Assembly (NCBI GenBank): GCA_928212115.1
Contig: CAKMRJ010002223.1
Coordinates: 304,287,282-304,351,281, forward strand
Origin: Lactuca virosa
Lineage: Eukaryota > Streptophyta > Magnoliopsida > Asterales > Asteraceae
Length of the DNA: 64,000 nt
Direction: 5' to 3'
Shown piece by piece: positions 23,885 through 35,058 of the stretch (its first letter is position 1; each line of letters begins with the position of its first letter). Below the pieces are notes generated by a model. It searched no databases. It was not told the DNA's origin and worked only from the letters and a program-made list of their open reading frames with translations. The position numbers were made by a program, and so were the translations under genes.

Positions 23885-24269
23885 TGCTCAGGGCATGAAC
23901 ACGTGTAAAAACATCCCTCAATGTCAGAGTTCCATCTCATAGCAGCAATCGGATCCTATGTCCCATCAAACTCTGGTGGCTTCGTGTTGCTGAACTCCCG
24001 AAAACAACAACGCGTCACCCCCCCTGTGGTCTCGAAGCAGCTAGGGCTACGATGGCTGCGGCAACAGCAGCCTCAGTAACAGCAGCATAGTGCTCATCGA
24101 AGGTCTCAATCAAAGTGGTCTTAATAGACCTAAACATCTCCGGTATCGCCTCTCGGATAGCTGCACCCACCTCAGCATGAATGATCCTGCAGATCTCCTC
24201 GTCACTAGTACCACTGGTGCCCTCGGGGTTGTGGTGTGTACCCACCATAATGTCTCTGAAACACAACAC
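23885..24269 (-). pseudogene. gypsy B gag, N-terminal part
   Basis: The frame 24015-24269 begins with candidate starts (an MLCFRDIMVGTHHN context) and has IREAIPEMFRSIKTTLIETF. Then 23885-24014 reads the gag block KPPEFDGT followed by DPIAAMRWNSDIEGCFYTCS, with a stop in between. This is the well-known N-terminal gag of Tekay-type elements. MVGTHHN may be the true start, a few codons inside the longest frame. Confidence 0.85.
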
Positions 24270-24914
24270 GAAAATAATCAGAGAATCATTCGAGCATACT
24301 CACACTTGATTTCCCGCCCCTACATGCTCCTTAGTATCCTAAGGATTCTTACTTGGGTTGCATACAGATCCAGTGTTTTCAGTAGTACGGGCCCAATACT
24401 ACCTTCCACACCAACCTGCAGTCACCCCAAGTCCTCCTCCTAGGATCCTAATACACACGTACTCTATCTCTCACAAATAACAGGCTACTCTCTTAGCAGA
24501 ACCCTCATATGCTAATCTAGGTATCCCTCCTAGATTATTACTCGACTCAGAACTCTTTCTAAGTGATTCCTGCTAGATACTCCTACTCAACACATACTCA
24601 AGGCAACAACAGATATCAACAACTCCTAGGCTAAGGAATCACAAACCAGGCAACACTAGCCCTAAATATGAAATACCTAGCCTATCCCGTAGCATGCATC
24701 CCTTACTTCTCATAAATATCTCATAACGCAAATAAGTAAGGGTATGTTGGGAAATCACCGTTCGGGGTCTGGCTGATTGTACACACTGCTCCAACTCGTT
24801 TTCTCTTAAAACTCTTGCTCGTTTTTAGAAAAATCATTTCTTTTGAAATTTTTTCTCAAATCCTCAGTTTGAGTCCAGAGACACCCGAAGGTATATCTAA
24901 ATCCCTCAAACCAA
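24270..24914 (-). other. gypsy B leader between primer site and gag
   Basis: This is untranslated leader with no reading frame that I believe. It resembles 51530-52440 of element F in several places (for example the TTCGGGCTCTGGCTGATTG-type segment near 24765 and near 52290), showing that F and gypsy B share leader ancestry. Confidence 0.7.
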
Positions 24915-24930
24915 GGCTCTGATACCAACT
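24915..24930 (-). other. gypsy B primer binding site (initiator Met tRNA)
   Basis: On the - strand this is AGTTGGTATCAGAGCC, directly inside the 5' LTR. TGGTATCAGAGC is the standard complement of plant initiator-Met tRNA. Confidence 0.9.
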
Positions 24931-26627
24931 TGTAACACCGTAAATTTTTCAAACAAAATTTTCATTTGTAAAACGCATAATTCTCATTATAACAATCCAA
25001 AAACCACAAGTGTTAAATTGTCAAAACACAAATATCATAAATCGTTTGATAAAATCTAGGATCCACAAAACATAAACTCCATCTCAAGTGTGTGTACAAT
25101 CAAGCCGGTGCCTTCCCGCGATCCTGAGAAGTGCCTGAAACACATATCACATAACACGGTAAGTATGAAGCTTAGTGAGTTCCCCAAAATACCACACATA
25201 TCTCATTAGCCTCTCATGGCTATATCTCAAATAAGACCCTCCGGTCAATATGTCTCAGTGGGACCCTTCGGTCCCACAACTCGGGTGGACCCTCCAGTCC
25301 TAACTCAGTAAATCTTAGAATAATACACAACATAAATCACAAAGACATAATGCAGGATATCACGATACTCAATAATAGCATACAAGACCCTCCGATCACA
25401 AAAATTACCACTTAAGGTAAGTATAGTGAAAAGACTCACCTCGTAAGCAAGCAAATGAATCTCGTACACGAAACACCGATCTAGCCTTCGCCTAACACAT
25501 ACGATAATTATCTCTAATTAACACTTAAATCACAATTCTAAATAAACCAAGCTATGTTCTCTCTTTAATCTCTTGGAATGGATAAAAGACCATTGTACCC
25601 CTCCATGGTCTCCCTATTCTCTGTCTTCACCAACACTAAAGTCAACAGAAGTCAACACTCGAGTCAACAGTCTATGTTGACACGACTCGTTGAGTGCACC
25701 TATGTGACTCGCCGACTCCCCTTGTTCCTTCATAAAATTCGCAAAAACCCAACCTAAATTGTCGAGTTGTCTCATCAACTCGCCGAGTTACTCATGTCCA
25801 GACTCAACGGGGAAAACCCTAGCCGACTCGTCGAGTCAGCTCATTGACTCGGCGAGTCCATTCAGTCTATATTCTCATTCAGACGTTTAAAGGCAGATCT
25901 ACAACTCCAAACTCTAGATCTAGCATACCAAGGCTCGAATGTCACGTAATGCTGCAAGATTTACGTTCATGCATGGCATATTAGGCTCATAATGCCAATA
26001 CAAGCTCCACCAAGGGTTAGATGCACAAGAGCTTCCCTATAGCTTAATAAAGCTCGGGTCTTTAGACTCACAAGGCCTCCTACAGTCCAGATCTGAGGTT
26101 CTAACCTCAAGCCATGCTCAAATGACTCAATGACACAAGATGGATGGGAGAAAACCCTAAAAACTCCCTAAACCAAGATCTCATAAGGAAATGATCAAGT
26201 TAGCATCCTTTTACCTCCAACTGAAGCAAATCTCTGAAGAATCTCTGGATCCAAAAGCCTCCTCTTGATCCAAGCTTTGATGCTCCTCACTTCTCCTCCA
26301 AAAGTGCACTAAAACCACAAGGTTAGCCTCTCTCTTTCTCTCTTACCTCACTAAAACGATTAGGGTTTCACACAGGGGAGTAGGGTGGCTGGTGAGGCGG
26401 AAATGAGGGCTTAAGGTCCTTTAAATAGGACCCAATCCCGGAGATTTAGGGTTTCCTCACACAGTGCCAACTCGGCGTGTCGGCTCTCTGACTCGTCGAG
26501 TTGGTCATTAAACCCACGTGGCCAATCCGTCTCTACTCGACGAGTTGGGCATCCAACTCGGCGAGTTACTCAGTCAACCCTAAAATATAAATATATAAAT
26601 ATTATACCTAGGAGTCGGGATGTTAGA
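24931..26627 (-). repeat. gypsy B 5' LTR
   Basis: Co-linear with 10184-11851. It contains an expanded series of GACC-n4-GGTC hairpins (25230-25310) and the same two ACTCGnCGAGT clusters (about 25683-25858 and 26468-26570). The promoter side has - strand TATTTAAAGG at 26419-26428. The end GATGTTAGA abuts TACAT, the target duplication. Confidence 0.92.
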
Positions 26628-26661
26628 TACATTTTTTTTTTTGTTTATTTTGCAGTAGTTC

Positions 26662-28331
26662 ATGACCAGAGGTTCCAACAAACCTTTGGTACCACCACTT
26701 GAAGATCCAGAGTCGGCCCTTCACAAAAAGACGGATAAAAACATGAAATAAGACCAAACACCAAAGAGCTCACCATTTAAAGACCTTAAATCAGTATTTG
26801 GAAAGAAGAAAGGAAAGAACGTGGGAGAGTCAAGTACATCTTCGAAGGACAAAAGTAAAATTGAAGATCTTCATCAAATACCTAGTCCACAAGAATCCGA
26901 ATACGAGTCCGAACCTGAATTCGAATTAGAGAAAATCGAACCTAGAGACGAGCCAGAAAATGAAATGACAAATATTGCGGATATGTCCATGGGAGCATAA
27001 AAGAAGCAGATAAGAGACGATGCTGGTCCTAGTTTAGTACAACCTATGATTCCCGCCACTGCAACATTCGAGTTGAAAGGGCACATCCTTACTGCACTTA
27101 AGGATGTACCATTTTATAGGAAGCATCATGAGGATTCTTACAAGCATTTAGATGAGGTCAATGACATTGCAAATTATTTTAATATCCGAAATGTTCCAAG
27201 AGAGACTGTGTTGTTAAGGATGCTTCCCGTTACTTTTAAGGGAGCTGCAAAAGACTGGTTGAAAGCACTTCCACCCGGTGCAATTACTACTTGGGCACAG
27301 ATGCGTGAGCAATTCTTGGAACAATTCTGTCCACCATCCAATATATCTAAACTCAAGCAGGCAATAGCCAACTTTGAGCAAAATCCGGGTGAATCACTTT
27401 ATGAGGCATGTGAGCGTTATAAAGGGTTACTAAGAAATTGCCCTCAAAACGAACTTAACATACAACAAGAGGTGTCTATCTTTTATGACGGGGTGAATGT
27501 CATGACAAGGAAACTCCTTGATTCTCAAGGACCACTTACTAAGAAAAATCCGGTGAAGTAAAGGAGTTGATTGAAGAGTTCTCAAAGCATTCTCGTGAAT
27601 ACCATAATACAAGACATGATGGAGCTAAAAGAGTTGGGGGAGGAAATTCTAGAGACATGGCTGCTGTACTAGCTATGCTTGACACCATGGATAGAAGAAT
27701 GACCAAGATGGACCAATCAATTCATGCTATTAGAGTTGGTTGTGAAAGGTGCAATGGTCCACACTTAACAAAAGATTGCCACTTGGATGAACATGGAAAT
27801 AAAAAGGTGCAAGTTTGCTACTCGAGTGGGGACAAGTATGATGAAAATTGGAGGAAACCATATGACGAGTATAAGAAGCTGAAAGAAGAAAAAATATAGG
27901 CAGACAGACCGAGGTTTCTACCAAAAAGAACAACCACCTCCTGAAAAGAAAGTTGATCTTGAGTCTATTTTATATAGATTTATGGAGGCTTCCGAGAAAA
28001 GACATGATGACACTGATGCAGTAATAAGGGACCAGAAAGCATTGCTAAGGAATCAGCAGACATCAATTAAAAATATCGAAGCCCAACTTGGTTAACTAAC
28101 CACTTTGGTGAATGAAAGATTATCTAACCCAATTCCCGAGAACAAGCCTCAATCACACATGATGGTAATAGAAACTGAAGAGGACACCATTTCTGAATTC
28201 CTTGAAGCACTTGAAGTCAATCCATCTCAGTCTGAGCCAAAGACAAAGAAGTCCAAACTCGAAGAATGTAAACTTGCTGAAACTCTGAAACCACGACGTG
28301 GAGTTCCAATTTTCCATGACGTGGAATAGGT
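26662..28331 (+). pseudogene. Athila-like gag, multiply broken
   Basis: The start is ATG 26662 (MTRGSNKPLVPPLEDPE). Stops occur near 26749 and 26998. From 27046 the classic gypsy gag core is open: FELKGHILTALKDVPFY, LRMLPVTFKGAAKDWL, WAQMREQFLEQFCPPSNISK and NPGESLYEACERYKGLL. A one-base shift near 27560 leads to the frame 27567-27899 with a cysteine cluster (CERCNGPHLTKDC), which resembles the knuckle of Athila gags. A stop at 27897-27899 and another near 28094 precede an acidic tail ending near 28329. At least four lesions mean no complete gag is produced. Two CCACG-type words (28291 and 28314) lie inside the tail. Confidence 0.88.
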
Positions 28332-29344
28332 CTGATCAGAAAAATTTGGATATTGTTCCTACTTATCGTCCTCCTTTACCATTTCCTTCCCGAGCCAATA
28401 TTCATCCACTGGAGCAGGAACATCTGAAATTTATGCAACAAGTGAAGGGTATTCCAATAAATACCCCTTTCATTGATTCGTTATCTAAAGTTCCCGAGTA
28501 TGCCACGTTTTTGCAAGATTTAATCACTACTCACTAGCAACTAGAGAAGGATTCCAAGGTAATTCTAAGTGAGCAGAGTTGTAAAGTAATTATGGGAGAG
28601 TTACCGAAGAAGATGGGAGATGCTGGACGCCTCACTCTTCCATGTGAATTTGGGAATAATTTGAAGACTTATGCTTTAGTTGATTATGGGGATAGAATAA
28701 ATCTAATGCCTTACTTATTTTATCAAAAGCTTAATATTCCAAGGTTGAAGGCTATAAGAATGACAATTCACATGGCCAATTGTTCAGTGACATATCCGAG
28801 AGGCATTGTAGAAGATATTTGAGTTAAAATTGGAAAGTTTGTTTTTCCAATTGACTTTGTCATAATGGACATGAAAGAAGACAACAATGTCCCAATTATC
28901 CTTGGTCGCCCTCTACTTAATACTGCTTGAGCCTTGGTTGATATTCGCGAATCCAAGCTTACCTTGAGAGTGGGAGATGATGAAGCTACTTTTGGAGTAG
29001 AAGATGGCTTCCTAGGGAGTGATGTTCAAGATGAAGTTTTCAATGTCGATAAAGAGAATGAACTTGAAGAATTAGAAAAGCTTATGGAAGAAGATATTCG
29101 ACAAGTCAACCGCACCAAACCAAGAGCATCCGTTCCACTTGTGTTTGAAGTTATTGCTTATAAAAATCCAACTTCTTGGGTAAGTGAGGAAAGTGAAGAC
29201 TTTTCAAGTGACGAGGACAAGGTTGCTTCCGGGGAAGAGAGTTCAACCGTGGATGAAAAGATGGTGCCCGTGGAGCTTAAAATGAAGAAATTAAACATGT
29301 GGAAAATAAGGGAATTAAAAGAAAGCTCGAAGAAGGAGATGTAA
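28298..29344 (+). pseudogene. Athila-like protease region; pol ends here
   Basis: A single frame with three in-frame stops (near 28536, 28820 and 28928) holds the linker and the aspartic protease region: LPCEFGNNLKTYALVDYGDR followed by INLMPYLFYQ, then VPIILGRPLLNTA. Athila proteases usually have an Asp-x-Gly-Ala/Ser triad at that point. Here it reads DYGD, so the catalytic site is altered. After the protease an acidic stretch (EESEDFSSDEDK) follows and the frame closes at 29344. No RT, RNase H or integrase motif can be found downstream on either strand before the next gene, so most of pol is deleted. Confidence 0.82.
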
Positions 29345-30327
29345 AGGGTACAAAAGAAAATTCCAAAAAGTCGTATCTTAGACGAGTCCAAGCGTATAAA
29401 AGGAAATGGAAGGAGCAAAAGGTGCAATTGGTGATGGATACTCCGACTAATTCAACATAAGGTGGCATGGAGTCCGACTCAAGACTCCAACAAAAAGAAG
29501 CGCTTATCGGGAGGCAACCCGAGCTTGGTTTGAATTTCTTTTCTTTTTTTGAACTTAGTTTAATTTTTACATTTTAGTTGAGTTATAGGATAACTAATCA
29601 TCTAATTGTTTTAATTACTAAAGGAATTGGTGAAAATCATGTGTGGGGTTCTAAATTTTTTTTATAGTAAATAAATTAAGGTTTTTATATTAAAATTGGA
29701 CATTAAAAGTGATTTTTTTTTCATTTCCGTGTCGTGAGTTAAAAGCCCACTTCGTGGAAAAAGGAGTAGCCCGATCAAAATAAGGCCCACTGTACAGGTC
29801 CACGACGCGGAATTAAGCTCCACGACGTGGACTTTAAAAACACGGGTGGGTGACCAGTTTTAAATCAAACACTTTGATCATTTCCTTATTTGTTTACTGC
29901 GCACACGGACGAAGAACTCAACCCCACCATCGATTTTCTGCCACTTTCTACCATTTTCTTCCAAAATTCTTGCATTCCTTTGTCTTCAAACGTCATCTGG
30001 TAAGTGTTACTTCCACAAAATTTATAGTTTTCTTCACATTTTATACATTTGGTGGTTAGGGTTTCTTTAGAGATAAATACCCAAAATTGAGTCCATTAGA
30101 TGGTTATTTTCGAATGCATGTGTGAAATAAGGCCATAGATTAATGAAATAAACAAACCCCAAGTGAGATTTGTGGAAGACTTTGACCCTAGCTGCACCGT
30201 TCCAGAAACACGTCTTGAACCAATTTCCACGATGTGGAAACTGGGCAACCAGTTTCCTGTTTTGCCTTATAAATTAATATCTTGGTTGCTTTGCCTTGTT
30301 TCGTTTTTGTTGGTCATTTCAGGAAAA
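29345..30327 (+). other. Athila-like inter-ORF region
   Basis: This is non-coding sequence between the truncated pol and the second ORF. It contains GGGAGGCAACCCG near 29500, a motif I associate with this position in Athila-type elements. CCACG-type words lie at 29747, 29800, 29820 and 30227. The short frame at 29850-30059 is not convincing. Confidence 0.6.
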
Positions 30328-31488
30328 ATGGCTCCTAGAAGGGCAGTTCCTCAAGCGCAAGACCCTATTGATGTGGCGAGTATTCACCCGCTATACTGTT
30401 TTCCACAAAATCTTTCTCGAGCAATGTTGAATAATTATGAAAACCGGGTGGAGGAATCTATTTTCTCTTCAAGAACCCGTCTATCGGGAATTATCGGTGG
30501 AGTTCTTTGCCATCATGAGTTTTGAGGATAAAAACGTTGATCCGACCTACAACCGGGCACTTGCTTTTAGATTGGGAGGAGTGTACCGCGAAGGCAGTCT
30601 TCGGAAATTCGCTTGGCGCATGAGACTCTATATCGAAGATGAGACACTCTCACCATTTTTTGTTCTATTCTTCCAGGGGTGTGTTCGAGACTTCACATTC
30701 GGGATTTTTGATGCCCAGTTTTGGAGGACTATATCGAATCACGAATATAATTCTAGTGACGCATGTGGGGGAAAATTCAGAATCTCGTGTATCGTTTTTT
30801 GCATCACCTCATTACTTTCACGATCAATCACAAAAATCATGGAGATAAAGTGCCTCTTCACAAATTGTTTTATTTGTGGAGCATATTCACCTCCGGTGTT
30901 TGTTGTGATCTTCCGTATATGCTTACACGATTTATGGGTAGCAAGGCGACTAATTCTAGACCCAGTAGTCTCATCACGGGTGGACATTTAGTTACCCTAC
31001 TTGCCCGGTCTTATGGCATCTTAACTCCTAATTTTATTAGGAATCTTACGCGCTTTCAGGATAGTGAGTTAACTATCCAAGTTATGGTTGTCATGCGAGT
31101 TGTATCGAATGTGGGAGGAGTTTATGTGATACCCCCGGAGGATGAAGAACAACAAATTGAGCAACAAGAAGAACAACCACGACCAAGGCAAAGGAATGTG
31201 AGAGGTCGAGGAGAGAGGGGACGACCATAACCACCACCCCAACCGTTTGAGGGCGGTATACCGACCGGCCCGTTTCAAATCCAAGTTGGTTTGTATTTGG
31301 AAAATCTTCGTGGGGGAGTGACTTATAACACTCAAATTCTCGAAACCATGTTTACACATATGAATATGGTTCGACCCCCTACAATGCCTCCCCAATGCCC
31401 GTACATTCCGACATGGGAAGAATTATGGACACGACAAGGAGATGGTGCCGGAACTAGTGGAGCACATCATGATGAAGAAGATGATTAG
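30328..31488 (+). pseudogene. ATHILA ORF1-like gene, frameshifted
   Basis: The start ATG at 30328 (MAPRRAVPQAQDPIDV) opens a protein resembling the 'Arabidopsis retrotransposon ORF-1' (ATHILA) family, which sits 3' of pol at the env position in Athila elements. Its function is unknown. Recognisable blocks are VYREGSLRKFAWRMRLYIED and PLHKLFYLWSIFTSGVCCDL. The C-terminal part has a Gln/Glu/Arg-rich linker (31140-31230) and TWEELWTRQGDGAGTSG before an acidic end. Shifts near 30470 and 30720-30770 and a stop near 31228 divide it. The family assignment rests on position and a few motifs and should be read as probable. Confidence 0.65.
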
Positions 31489-33218
31489 TTTATCCTTTTA
31501 TTTCTTTTATTTCGTTTAGTTTATCTATGGTTTGTTTGTTTTGATTTTAGTTTAATTGGTTGTGTAATGACTATTTAAATTTTTATGATCTTGTTACTTA
31601 TTTTGGTTGTTATTTTCAGAATTGGTTAGAGAAAAACGCGACTAAGGAACCTTAGAGATATGAGAGCATTAACACGATTAGCCATGTCATTTAGAGTCGA
31701 GAATCGAGACCCATAATCTTAGATAAGTGTGCGGTTAATCGAGAGAGAAGCAAGTTAGGAAAGAGTCACGACATATGCATTTCAGAAGGGTCTTAATATG
31801 TTAAGACACAAGTCTACATTACGCTCATTTAAAGGAAAAGTGCTTTCTATGATGCCCAGTTTCCACGACGTGGACACCAATTACACGTCGTGGATTGAGT
31901 TCAATACGCGATTTCAGACAATGTAATTATTCGAAGCCACTTCGTGTAACTCTACACCACGACGTGGAATGCAGAAGTTTCATTTTCCTTCTTTTCTACA
32001 CAATTCCACGTGGAGTATGTTTTTCCCCATTGGTCATAGTTTTCAGTTTTTCTACACCACGTTTGTTGAAGATTGAAGTCTCAATTTCAAATTTTGTCGG
32101 CGCATTTACATGTCTCATTTCTTGAAATTCCAAGTTCTATATTTGAAGAAGTCCAAGTTCAAGATGCTAAAGTTACTCTCACGTGAAGAATTCGATCTCG
32201 CCACTTCTACCCTAGGAAAGTATGTTCCTTTTTCTCCCTTTTATTGCTTTATATTATTTTCTGCATACAATGAGGACATTGTACGGAATAAGTGTGGGGT
32301 AAGGGGTCAAAAAAGTAAATTGCTAGAAAAATTAGAAAATTAGAAAATTTTTAATAGATTTGCAATAATAATCTTAAAATTGAATCTAGTAATAAATTGA
32401 ACTTAAGTTGCTAGTGTTGAGTGGGATGATCCGATGAGAGCTCAAATGTTTAACTGATCCAATACATGTTATAATATATTTGTGGCTTCCCAAGTCTTAG
32501 TGAAAAGTCATGAGATATGAAAAGGTAATCTGGTAGTTTATATGGCATAATATGTTTTGCAGCCTAAACCTGAAATCTATCCAGGAAAGCTTATGTAGTC
32601 ATTGCACATAGACTAATACCTTTAGCCAATAAAGGTTGAAGTTATGCACCCTTGCTTAAGCATGTAGGATTTGAGTGAAAAGAAAAAAAAGTGAGATACA
32701 TGTGAAAAAAAGAGAGAAATTACCGAAAAGTTGAAGAATTTTTGGAGCTATCAAGTATGAAGATCAAAAGATCAAAAATTCTGAAGAATCAAAAAGTTGA
32801 AGATACCAAAAATCAAACAAAAAGGTGGTGAATTCAAAGAAATCAAAGAGCAAATACTCAAAGAAAGTGAAGAATTCCAAGAACTCCATTGTGGTATCTA
32901 AAGTTGTAATTTTTAGATTATGTATGCTTGGGTAGCTTATCCAAAAAATACCTTGAGGTTAAGAAAGATTTCTGAGGATTGATTCGGAGGGTTGCAGAAA
33001 TGAGTATCATATAAGCTAAGGGGTGAAGTTTCATAAGGAATTTGAGTATTTAGGATTGGGAAGTTATTAGGAGATTTAGACACAAATATGCGCATTGAGG
33101 TCTTGGTATAATGGCTGAGATCGAAATGGATTGTTCTATGTGATGCTAGTGATTAAGGTTTGAATTAAAAATAATTAGTTTTGCTTGAGGGCAAGCAAAG
33201 CATAAGTGTGGGGTATTT
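31489..33218 (+). other. Athila-like 3' untranslated region with two polypurine-like tracts
   Basis: This is non-coding and AT-rich, with a purine-rich stretch at 32675-32900. The terminal tract AAGTGTGGGGTATT abuts the 3' LTR, after TTGAGGGCAAGCAAAG. A second similar motif, GGAATAAGTGTGGGGTAAGG, occurs at 32285-32304 after ATGAGGACATTG. CCACG-type words lie at 31863, 31883, 31937 and 31957. Small frames at 31895 and 32110 have no family match. Confidence 0.7.
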
Positions 33219-34567
33219 TGATATTTTCCATATTTATACATACTTTTAGGCAATATTTGAATACATTTTTATACATATTTTTGGTTATTTGCATGGAATA
33301 ATGGTACTTATAAGATTAAATTGTGTTTTGCAGCCAAAATAAGTCATTTTGAAGAATAAGGACTAAAAGTGGAAAAAGAGGAAACTTTGGAGGCTTGGAA
33401 GAGTAAAGAGAAGAAAACCTACATAAACAGCTGTATCTACGTCGTGGGTATCACTTACACGACGTGGAAGGGAAAAATCTAGAAGATGAGTATGCGTAAA
33501 GTCGAAATCCTAGCCCGATAAGGATTCATCTAAGTCCACGACGTGGAGCCTTATTCAACGACGTGGAATGTAATTTCATGACGACTATAAATATCCTTGA
33601 TCTCTACAAATTTAAGAGGTTGGCTACCTGAGAAAAGGTTTCCAGAAGTCGAATTCAGAGGTTTAGAAGGCTAAGAATTTGGTTTTAACACCAAGGAAGA
33701 AGGAGAATTACATAATTTACTTTCTAGTTTGGTACTTTTACAATGCTTTCAACTATGACTTGCTTGAGTTTATTTTTTAGTATAAGTAGCTAAATCTAAC
33801 TGCTTCTGTTAGCTAGATGAAGCTGGAACTCATGGTTTGATTATAATAACTTAGAATTTTCTTGTTGGTTAATGTCTTGTGTTTGATTGATTATACCTAG
33901 CATGCTTAATTTGATACTAGATTGCTTTAGATTCTTATTTTGTTTAGTTAGTGACCATTAATCTGCATGAATTCGATTACCTAGTAATTTAGTGAACATT
34001 AGATTATTAGAGCTAAGATAGAACCAATCTTAGATAAGTAATTGAAATATTGAATTTGACTATGCTAGAGAACTCATATTATGAACATAATTGTGTTTGT
34101 CAACTCAATCTTACATAGATCCAATTCTATTTAATAATTGATTCTATGTTAAAATATGTGTGACTATGCATAGATCTAAATTAATTAATTCAACATTAGT
34201 TAATTTGGAATTGAATTACTAATAATACATTAATTGGTATCCAACAGGAATTGTCATAATTAATAGTTAAACCATTGAGGGAAAGTGGATTCAAACTAAC
34301 AGAAGTGTTTTTGTTATTTGATTGAATTGTGTTAAGAAATTAAGTTCATCTAAACTTGCAAAATTAGATAAAAACCACTACTTTGCTAGAACTTAGGTTA
34401 ATTTAATAGTAGGTAAATTAATTAATTAAAACCGTTCCCTGTGATCGACACCCGACTTACCTAAACTATCCTATTATTCGACTAGGTACACTGCCTAGGT
34501 GTATTTTAGTTAGTTAAGTTAGTTAGGTTATAAATTTAAAATTAGGTGTAGCTAATTGCACGCATCA
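33219..34567 (+). repeat. Athila-like 3' LTR
   Basis: Begins TGATATTTTCCA after the polypurine tract and ends ACGCATCA, followed by ACTAG. It is co-linear with the 5' LTR (1349 against 1346 bp). The four CG-centred words are retained at 33437, 33457, 33536 and 33556, with slight changes. Confidence 0.92.
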
Positions 34568-34718
34568 ACTAGTACGACCTGCGTACCACATGTATGCCCA
34601 ACATACTAGAATGAGTCATGCGTTTCCAAGGCTTGATCATGTACGCTGCGGGTACCTCACGTACGCCTAACGTACAGGCTGAAATACAAAGGTTTTGACA
34701 CAAGGGACCAATAATGAT
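34568..34718 (-). repeat. gypsy D 3' LTR, second piece
   Basis: This is the continuation of the LTR after the Athila insertion. It carries two pairs of GTAC-centred dyads (34572, 34592, 34641 and 34661), matching the cluster in the first piece. It starts with ACTAG, the right-hand target duplication of Athila (GCTAG on the left). Confidence 0.75.
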
Positions 34719-35030
34719 TGTAGTTGCAAATCAATCGAGTGAAAATAGTACAATCAGAGTAAAGAATAAACGTAGAACACACAATGTAAATAATGACTGT
34801 TTGGCTCAATTAGCTTTCAAGTGAGTACAGAGTGAATAGACAAAATACAATGAAGTTCTTATCTAACTCTAGTACCGTTCACCTATTTATAGGGAATCTG
34901 AAAGCGAACAAAAAAATACAAGGGACTAATTACTCTAGACTTCGAACTCTAAAATGCCCTTGTAATAAGTTTACAAACTAACGAAGCTATCAACAGGATT
35001 CGACACCTCACAACTAAACTCGACCTCTAC
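34719..35030 (-). repeat. 3' LTR of the extra-ORF copia
   Basis: TGTAGTTGCAAATCAATC to CGACCTCTAC, nearly identical to 56460-56771. It is followed by the complement of a polypurine tract (CTTCTCCACCTTT at 35031-35043). Confidence 0.9.
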
Positions 35031-35058
35031 CTTCTCCACCTTTGTGAGTAGTGACGAA

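Larger units (their letters stand above)
10184..26627 (-). mobile_element. Ty3/gypsy chromodomain element (gypsy B), inserted in Athila leader; hosts copia B
   Basis: LTRs lie at 10184-11851 (3') and 24931-26627 (5'). Between them, on the - strand, are gag, protease, RT, RNase H, integrase and chromodomain in the gypsy order. The flanks TACGT (10179-10183) and TACAT (26628-26632) form a target duplication with one mismatch. Chromodomain, initiator-Met primer site and LTR style suggest the Tekay/Del chromovirus group (inference). Without copia B the element is about 8.65 kb. Confidence 0.92.
8614..34567 (+). mobile_element. Athila-like Ty3/gypsy LTR retrotransposon lacking RT and integrase; hosts gypsy B
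   Basis: Near-identical LTRs lie at 8614-9959 and 33219-34567, flanked by GCTAG and ACTAG (4 of 5 bases match). The primer site fits tRNA-Asp, as in Athila/Tat elements. Own sequence is 8614-10183 plus 26628-34567, about 9.5 kb. It contains gag, a protease region and an ATHILA ORF1-like gene, but no RT, RNase H or integrase. It is therefore a deletion derivative that would need proteins from an intact relative. Confidence 0.88.

Noticed and set aside
32676..32900. Purine-rich stretch as a gene or regulatory array
   Set aside because: Low-complexity GA/AAG-rich DNA in the Athila 3' region with no reading frame.
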